Source: Alcanivorax limicola
GTDB lineage: Bacteria > Pseudomonadota > Gammaproteobacteria > Pseudomonadales > Alcanivoracaceae
Length of the DNA: 64,000 nucleotides
Direction: 5' to 3'
NCBI RefSeq assembly: GCF_019931215.1
Contig: NZ_JAIOUB010000004.1
Coordinates: 186,001-250,000, forward strand
Part shown: piece by piece, positions 59,010 through 64,000 of the stretch
Numbering within the stretch: the first letter of the stretch is position 1
Layout of the letters: every line of letters starts with the position of its first letter
Made by a program: the position numbers and the translations under genes
The notes under the pieces: model-generated
The model's input: only the letters and a program-made list of their open reading frames with translations
Told to the model about the DNA's origin: nothing
Database searches by the model: none

Positions 59010-59501
59010 TCACAACAACCACCCCAGCGCCAGATACAGCAGTACCGCGGCGTAGACCCCGGCCAGCAGGTCGTCCACCATGATGCCGGTACCGCCATGC
59101 ACGCGGCGATCCAGCCAGCCGATGGGCCAGGGTTTGAGCACATCAAAGATACGGAACAACACGAACCCGGCGAGCAACGTCAGCACCGAGAAAGGCGCGC
59201 CAATCAACGCCAGGGGCAGCATCGTCACCAGAAACCCGGCGAATTCATCCCAGACAATGCCGCCATGGTCATGCACGCCGAGATCCCGGGAGGTCCGGCC
59301 ACACAGATAAGGTCCGATGGCAATGACGATTGCCGTGCCGAGCAGGTACCCCCACAAGGGCAGCAAGGTCAGCAGGAACCACAGCGGAATCGCGGCCAGA
59401 GTGCCAAAGGTTCCCGGCGCTTTTGGCGCCAGCCCACTCCCGAATCCAAATGCCAGAAAATGCACCGGATTGCGCATATTCGGCCGAGGCTGGTCAGTCA
59501 T
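59010..59501 (-). CDS. pgpA: phosphatidylglycerophosphatase A
   Basis: PgpA removes phosphate from phosphatidylglycerol phosphate. The 163-residue membrane protein has the motifs GSGLAPKAPGTFGTL, WDEFAGF (metal-binding Asp/Glu) and FDVLKPWPIGWLDRRVHGGTGIMVDD. GGAG precedes the ATG. It is last in the ribH-nusB-thiL-pgpA row. Confidence 0.94.
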   Translation of the reverse strand: MTDQPRPNMRNPVHFLAFGFGSGLAPKAPGTFGTLAAIPLWFLLTLLPLWGYLLGTAIVIAIGPYLCGRTSRDLGVHDHGGIVWDEFAGFLVTMLPLALIGAPFSVLTLLAGFVLFRIFDVLKPWPIGWLDRRVHGGTGIMVDDLLAGVYAAVLLYLALGWLL

Positions 59502-59566
59502 GATTTCTCCTTGTATCGGCGTGAGTCGGCATCCGCGCCGCCGTCTGAGCAAGCGCTGCCGAAGTA

Positions 59567-60538
59567 TCAACCCCGCGTGGCAAAATGATTCCAGCCCTGC
59601 GGCAATGCCAGCAGGGGGCAGCCTTGCGGGTCGAGCACCTGAATCGGCGCCTGCGACGTCACAGCGCCAATGCGATGACAGTGTGCGGCCATCGCGGCGG
59701 GAGGCTCCTGCCCCGGCGGCAGTGTAAACAGCAGCAGGTAATCATCGCCACCGGCAAGTTGCCACTGTTGCCGCGCCCGCGCGTCGCCGGTGCCCGCCAG
59801 GGCAGTGGAGCACGGCAGGTCAGCGAGTCTCAGCATGGCACCCAGATCAGCCGCGGCGCCGCTCTCCGACAGAATATGCCCCAGGTCCGCCAGCAGGCCG
59901 TCGGATACATCAATGCAAGCCGTAGCCCTACCGCGCAGCGCCTGCCCCAGCGCCAGCTGTGGCGTGGGCCGACTGAACCGCTGTACCAGAGCGCCGTCAC
60001 GAACGCCGGCAAACCAGGCCGCCAGGCCTGCGGCGGCCTCGCCGGGCACACCACCGATCCAGATGCTGTCGCCGGGCCTTGCGCCGCTACGCCGCAAGGC
60101 CTGCCCTGCGGGCACCTCGCCCGTGGCCTGCACCGAAATGCTCAGCGGCCCGCGCACCATATCGCCGCCAACCAGCACCACCCCCGAGGCGGCCGCCAGC
60201 GCGTAGAAGCCTTCACAGAAGGCGCTCAGCCAGTGTTCGCGCCGCCCCGCGTCCAGCTCATCCGGCAATGACAGGCTCAACAGGCACCAGCGCGGTGTGG
60301 CGCCCATGGCAGCCAGATCAGACAGATTCACGGCCAGACTGCGCCAGCCGATATCGGCGGCAGGAAGATCATCGGGGAAGTGACGGCCGGAGAGCAGGGT
60401 ATCCAGCGTCATGACCAGCTCGTGGCCAGGGGTGGGCAACAACAAGGCAGCATCGTCCCCGGGGCCCAGCAGCACGCCATCGGCGGGCTGGCCGGGTCGG
60501 TCACGAAAGAAGCGGCGAATCAGGGCAAACTCATCCAT
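59567..60538 (-). CDS. thiL: thiamine-monophosphate kinase
   Basis: ThiL phosphorylates thiamine monophosphate to the active diphosphate. The 323-residue product has DDAALL, the metal segment MTLDTLLSGRHFP, NLSDLAAMGATP, GGDMVRGP and CIDVSDGLLADL. ATG 60538 gives the family-like MDEFALI; an ATG nine bases upstream is possible. It follows nusB closely, as is usual. Confidence 0.94.
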   Translation of the reverse strand: MDEFALIRRFFRDRPGQPADGVLLGPGDDAALLLPTPGHELVMTLDTLLSGRHFPDDLPAADIGWRSLAVNLSDLAAMGATPRWCLLSLSLPDELDAGRREHWLSAFCEGFYALAAASGVVLVGGDMVRGPLSISVQATGEVPAGQALRRSGARPGDSIWIGGVPGEAAAGLAAWFAGVRDGALVQRFSRPTPQLALGQALRGRATACIDVSDGLLADLGHILSESGAAADLGAMLRLADLPCSTALAGTGDARARQQWQLAGGDDYLLLFTLPPGQEPPAAMAAHCHRIGAVTSQAPIQVLDPQGCPLLALPQGWNHFATRG

Positions 60539-60580
60539 CGAACGCATCCATGGCCACGCCGTGGCCAGGCTGACAGGGGA

Positions 60581-61018
60581 TCAGCGGGCCGTGATTTCCA
60601 CCCGCCGGCATTTGCGCGCTACCTTGTCCAGCACGCCATTGACGTACTTGAAAGAATCCTCGGCACCGAACAGTTTGGCCAGCTCGATACCCTCACTGAT
60701 GACAACGCGATACGGCACGTCCGGCCGCGTCAGCAGCTCGAAGGTGCCCAGACGCAGGATCACTTTCTCGATCTGGGACAGCTCCTGGACCTTGCGATCC
60801 AGCGCGGGCGCAAACAATGCGTCCAGCTCTTCCAGCTGCGCTGGCACGCCGTGCAGCAACTCATGAAAGTACGCCATATCGACTTTTTTCATGTCGTTCT
60901 GGGCGCGGAACTGCGCCTCGATCTCGGACAACGCATGCCCGGCAAGCTGCCATTGATACAGCGCCTGCAATGCAAAACGGCGGGCCTTGCGGCGGGCCGA
61001 GGGAGAAGTGGTTGTCAT
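60581..61018 (-). CDS. nusB: transcription antitermination factor NusB
   Basis: The 145-residue helical protein binds boxA RNA with Nus[19 protein letters not shown] at the start and [31 protein letters not shown] near the end are diagnostic (the last segment is conserved over about 30 residues). It starts five bases after the ribH stop and is likely coupled. Confidence 0.96.
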   Translation of the reverse strand: MTTTSPSARRKARRFALQALYQWQLAGHALSEIEAQFRAQNDMKKVDMAYFHELLHGVPAQLEELDALFAPALDRKVQELSQIEKVILRLGTFELLTRPDVPYRVVISEGIELAKLFGAEDSFKYVNGVLDKVARKCRRVEITAR

Positions 61019-61023
61019 CAGCC

Positions 61024-61497
61024 TCAACCAATCACTTTCAGCAGGCTGACCATTTCCAGCGCACACATGGCCGCCTCAGCGCCCTTGTTGCCGGCCTTGG
61101 TGCCCGAACGCTCGATAGCCTGCTCGATGCTGTCCACGGTCAGCACACCGAACGCCACCGGCACACCGGTGCTGTTCTGGATGGACGCGATGCCTTTGGC
61201 CGCTTCACCGGCCACGTACTCGAAGTGTGCGGTGCCACCACGAATCACGGCGCCCAGGGTGATGATCGCGTCGTAGCTGCCTTTTTCCGCCACGCGCTTG
61301 GCCACCACCGGCAACTCCCAGGCACCCGGTACGCGAATGACCTCAATATCCTGTGCCTTGATGCCATGGCGCAGCAGCGTGTCCACCGCACCCTCGAGCA
61401 GGGCTTCCACTACAAAGCTGTTGAAGCGCGCAACAACGATGCCATAGCGGCCGCCGGCGCTGGTGAAGTTACCTTCGATCACCTTGACGTCTTTCAT
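61024..61497 (-). CDS. ribH: 6,7-dimethyl-8-ribityllumazine synthase
   Basis: RibH makes the lumazine precursor of riboflavin. The 157-residue product has [44 protein letters not shown] and [24 protein letters not shown]. It is first in the row with nusB, thiL and pgpA; ribD, ribE and ribBA are not in the window. Confidence 0.96.
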   Translation of the reverse strand: MKDVKVIEGNFTSAGGRYGIVVARFNSFVVEALLEGAVDTLLRHGIKAQDIEVIRVPGAWELPVVAKRVAEKGSYDAIITLGAVIRGGTAHFEYVAGEAAKGIASIQNSTGVPVAFGVLTVDSIEQAIERSGTKAGNKGAEAAMCALEMVSLLKVIG

Positions 61498-61735
61498 ATC
61501 TGACCCTTGACTGATCTGACTGGTGTGGTCCGGACGGCCTGTCCCTGTCCGGTTGCCGGGCCGGGGCCCCGCAAAGCGGCCCATTGTACCCACTTGGCCA
61601 TCGAAATGCCTGTATTTTGCGCCTTCAGCAGTCCTGCCCTGATATTGCCTTCCGCTTTGTGTAACATCTGCCAGCAACTGCCCAATGACCTCACCTGCAA
61701 ACCCGACTTGCAGACCCGACCAGAGACCTGACACC

Positions 61736-62422
61736 GTGACGCGACTCCTGACTGTACCTGCCCTGCTGGCCGCCCTGCTGACACTCAGCGCCTGCGGCAC
61801 CGAGCCCGAGCCCATGCCCGTGTCCGAGAAAAACGCAGACCGCGCCCCCGAGGCACTGACCTACACCACCGGTGACAACGTCTATATCAACGACATGTTT
61901 TCACTGCGCATCGAAAAGCCCGAGGGCTGGTTCGCACAGAGCGCCGAGGACATGATCCTGATGCAGCAGCAGGGCAGCGCGCTGTTCAGCGATGACGACA
62001 ACATCCGCCAAATCCTGAAAGCCTCGCTGGAAAGCACCCTGCCGCTGTTCGGCTTCTTCGAAGTGCCACCGGGCACCCCGGGCAGGCTGAATCCGAACAT
62101 TCTCGGCACTGCGGAAAATATCCGCCTCGCCCCGGGCATCACCAGCGGTTGTGATTACCTCGCGCACGCCCGGCAGGCCCTGCAACAAATGCAGATCCGC
62201 TATGAGGTTGACGAACAGTGCGGCCAGCGCGAGATCAACGGCACCGACTTTGGCTACTTCGAGGCGCAAGCCATGTTCGGCTCGCAATTGGTCAGGCAGC
62301 GCTACCTGGCGCTGGTCCGCGACAAGCACGCCATCGTCGTGGTCCAGAGCTTCTTCGACGAGGACAGCGAGGCGCTGGTCAATGCCGTGCTGGACACCCT
62401 GACGATGCAAGGGAGCCTCTGA
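61736..62422 (+). CDS. lipoprotein of unknown function
   Basis: The 228-residue product starts at a GTG and has a lipoprotein signal with lipobox LSAC at about residues 17-20. The mature part is mixed alpha/beta ([26 protein letters not shown], then [22 protein letters not shown]) like PsbP/Mog1-type or DcrB-like domains. A pair of Cys (CDYL and CGQR) lies mid-protein. Divergent from ribH. Function unknown. Confidence 0.8.
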   Translation: MTRLLTVPALLAALLTLSACGTEPEPMPVSEKNADRAPEALTYTTGDNVYINDMFSLRIEKPEGWFAQSAEDMILMQQQGSALFSDDDNIRQILKASLESTLPLFGFFEVPPGTPGRLNPNILGTAENIRLAPGITSGCDYLAHARQALQQMQIRYEVDEQCGQREINGTDFGYFEAQAMFGSQLVRQRYLALVRDKHAIVVVQSFFDEDSEALVNAVLDTLTMQGSL

Positions 62423-62436
62423 ATAACACCCTGTTG

Positions 62437-62466
62437 GCGTATGTCCCCCGAGCGGGGGACATACGC
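62437..62466. repeat. perfect 14-bp-arm palindrome
   Basis: GCGTATGTCCCCCG and its exact reverse complement are separated by AG, between the two lipoprotein genes. There is no T-run on either side. It is either a terminator-like stem without a U-tract or a binding site for a dimeric protein. Confidence 0.8.
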
Positions 62467-62527
62467 TGCTCTCCCAGCCCCCTAAAATCGAACATACGAC
62501 ATTGATACCGCTTTCATCGGGGGGGGC

Positions 62528-64000
62528 ATGAAAACCATCCACGCACGGTCGTTGCTGCCACAGCTGGTTGTTGCAGCCTGCGTTGCCTCTGGCCTTGCCG
62601 CCTGCGGCGGCAGCTCATCATCCGGCAGCAGCACCTTGCCTCCCGGCATAGACTTTCGCCCCCTCAACGATACCGGCATCCAGTTTTGCGGTGCCGCAGA
62701 TACTGGCATCAATGCCCCATGCCTGGGGGACGAACCGCCGGGGCAGGACGCCGATTTCGGCCGCGATGCCGATGCAGCGCTGGAAAAACTCGGCGCCGGG
62801 GCGGCCGCTTTCGATTATTCGCGCCAGTGCAACAACGGTGACTTTGACGGCGAAGGCGATTGCCCGTCACAGCCGCTGCGCGGCGACTTGCCGCAACAAT
62901 GGGGCTGCACTCGCGACAACGTCACCGGCCTGACCTGGGAACTCAAGGACACCAGCGATCTGAGCCGACGCTTCATCAATCACCACTACAGCAACTCATC
63001 CTCGGGCGATGTCAGCCTCTGCGGCGGCAGCCTGGGCGATCAACCCTGCACCGTGGAAGCCTATGTGACGGCGGTCAACGCGGAGGGCCTGTGCGGCCAT
63101 CAGGACTGGCGACTGCCTGACCTGCATGAACTTCTCAGTCTGGTACATTACGGACGACAGCAGACGCCGTGGCAGGACACAGACTTTTTCCCGGAGGCCT
63201 CCTCCGTCCCCCTCTGGAGCAGCACAGCAGACGCCGGCAGCGATAACCTGTGGGTGCTGGACATGAACGCCGCGCTGCCAGGCAACGTGCCACCTGACAG
63301 TGCGCAGTCGTTGCGCCTGGTCAGGGGCACACCACTGGCAACGAAGGACACACAGGCCCGCGCACATTGCACGGACGGCCTGCACAGCAGCACGCCGCCA
63401 CAACGCTATGACACGTCACACCCCGACTCCGTCGTAGATCTGATGACCGGCCTGATGTGGCAACGCTGCGTGACGGGGCTCTCCGGCGAGGATTGCGCGC
63501 AAGGCAACGCTGTGTCTCAGGACTGGGCCACGGCGCTGGAACAGGCCGGGGAAGACACACATGCCGGCTTTGATGACTGGCGCCTGCCGAATATCCGCGA
63601 GCTGGCCTCGCTGCACGATACCTGCGCCTACGACCCCGCACTGTCGCCGCTACTGTTCCCGAACGTACCGGGCGAGCCGCTGTGGTCCGCATCACCGGGC
63701 GCGCCATCAGACGCCTGGCAAATGAGCGCACTGGACGGCCAACACCAGCTCGCCACTCGCGGCAGCAGTGCCTATTCATTGCGGGTGCGCGGTGGCTCGC
63801 CCCGGCTGGCACCGCCACGCAGCGACACCCTGGTGCTCAGAGCGGGGGCGCCCGGAGACACCGCCACCTACCAGCCCGGCCAGAGCGAATCCTATCTGTT
63901 CACTGCGCGCGCCATCGGCCCGGAGGCGGCGCTGGGGTTGGCGGAGGTTACCGCCTGTGAGGGTGGGCTGTCTGGGGGCACCGTGACCGTCGAGGTACTG
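62528..64000 (+). CDS. DUF1566-type lipoprotein, 3' truncated by the window
   Basis: The frame runs from ATG 62528 to the last base with no stop (491 codons seen). A lipoprotein signal with lipobox LAAC is followed by GGSSSSGSS. Two DUF1566 (Lcl-type) domains are visible, each with GLTWELKD/GLMWQRC, DWRLPDLHELLSL/DWRLPNIRELASL and an LWSS/LWSAS segment (about residues 130-265 and 300-430). Many Cys pairs suggest disulfides. After the second domain a beta-rich region begins. It is probably a surface or periplasmic lipoprotein; function of the family is unknown. Confidence 0.85.
   Translation, partial: MKTIHARSLLPQLVVAACVASGLAACGGSSSSGSSTLPPGIDFRPLNDTGIQFCGAADTGINAPCLGDEPPGQDADFGRDADAALEKLGAGAAAFDYSRQCNNGDFDGEGDCPSQPLRGDLPQQWGCTRDNVTGLTWELKDTSDLSRRFINHHYSNSSSGDVSLCGGSLGDQPCTVEAYVTAVNAEGLCGHQDWRLPDLHELLSLVHYGRQQTPWQDTDFFPEASSVPLWSSTADAGSDNLWVLDMNAALPGNVPPDSAQSLRLVRGTPLATKDTQARAHCTDGLHSSTPPQRYDTSHPDSVVDLMTGLMWQRCVTGLSGEDCAQGNAVSQDWATALEQAGEDTHAGFDDWRLPNIRELASLHDTCAYDPALSPLLFPNVPGEPLWSASPGAPSDAWQMSALDGQHQLATRGSSAYSLRVRGGSPRLAPPRSDTLVLRAGAPGDTATYQPGQSESYLFTARAIGPEAALGLAEVTACEGGLSGGTVTVEVL

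Overview
The window reads as chromosomal DNA of a GC-rich (about 60%) marine or halotolerant gammaproteobacterium. The signs are an ectoine operon, Na+/acetate symport with an acetate-switch kinase, many outer-membrane barrels, a Baeyer-Villiger monooxygenase cluster of the kind found in hydrocarbon or ketone users, and a standard ribH-nusB-thiL-pgpA / xseB-ispA-dxs housekeeping end. The gene set resembles Alcanivoracaceae-like bacteria, but the species cannot be fixed from the sequence. I saw no rRNA, tRNA, CRISPR array, insertion sequence or phage gene.

Layout. 0-5 kb: a cut-off periplasmic CxxCH/LamG protein, a Tat-exported DUF1501-like protein and ApbE flavin transferase. 5-7.5 kb: a coupled pair of exported proteins of unknown role. 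7.5-12 kb: an AraC-type regulator divergent from a monooxygenase-esterase-dehydrogenase operon. 12-16.4 kb: hinT, then a divergent dihydroorotase / tandem 6-pyruvoyl-tetrahydropterin-synthase-like pair around a Zur-like box, and a LysR regulator. 16.7-20.7 kb: a quorum-sensing island of the Legionella Lqs / Vibrio Cqs type, with an Arc-like ribbon-helix-helix protein, sensor kinase (LqsS-like), response regulator (LqsR-like) and a convergent CAI-1/LAI-1-type synthase (LqsA/CqsA-like), followed by a diguanylate cyclase. 22.4-24 kb: an M23 peptidase-like protein and a DedA protein.

24-34.3 kb is a zinc-starvation region. A zinc ABC transporter and a His-rich outer-membrane barrel point left, and thrS, hisI and cysS (three zinc enzymes not otherwise neighbours) point right, on either side of a near-perfect Zur box. 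yidD, a small barrel and a thioesterase follow, with zinc-independent-type GTP cyclohydrolase folE2 convergent. With the dihydroorotase/PTPS pair at 14 kb this looks like one Zur regulon of back-up enzymes and importers.

35-38 kb: ectR-ectABC in one direction with a strong bidirectional terminator. 38-52.7 kb: a DcaP-like porin and the acetate-switch module: acs, crbR, crbS, a DnaQ-fold exonuclease, a CNMP/CBS/nucleotidyltransferase protein, yjcH, and an actP-type symporter carrying an EF-hand-like insert. A shared 10-mer lies upstream of acs and yjcH-actP. 52.7-64 kb: dusC, a thioesterase, xseB-ispA-dxs, a second diguanylate cyclase, ribH-nusB-thiL-pgpA on the minus strand, a lipoprotein, and a DUF1566-type lipoprotein cut by the window end.
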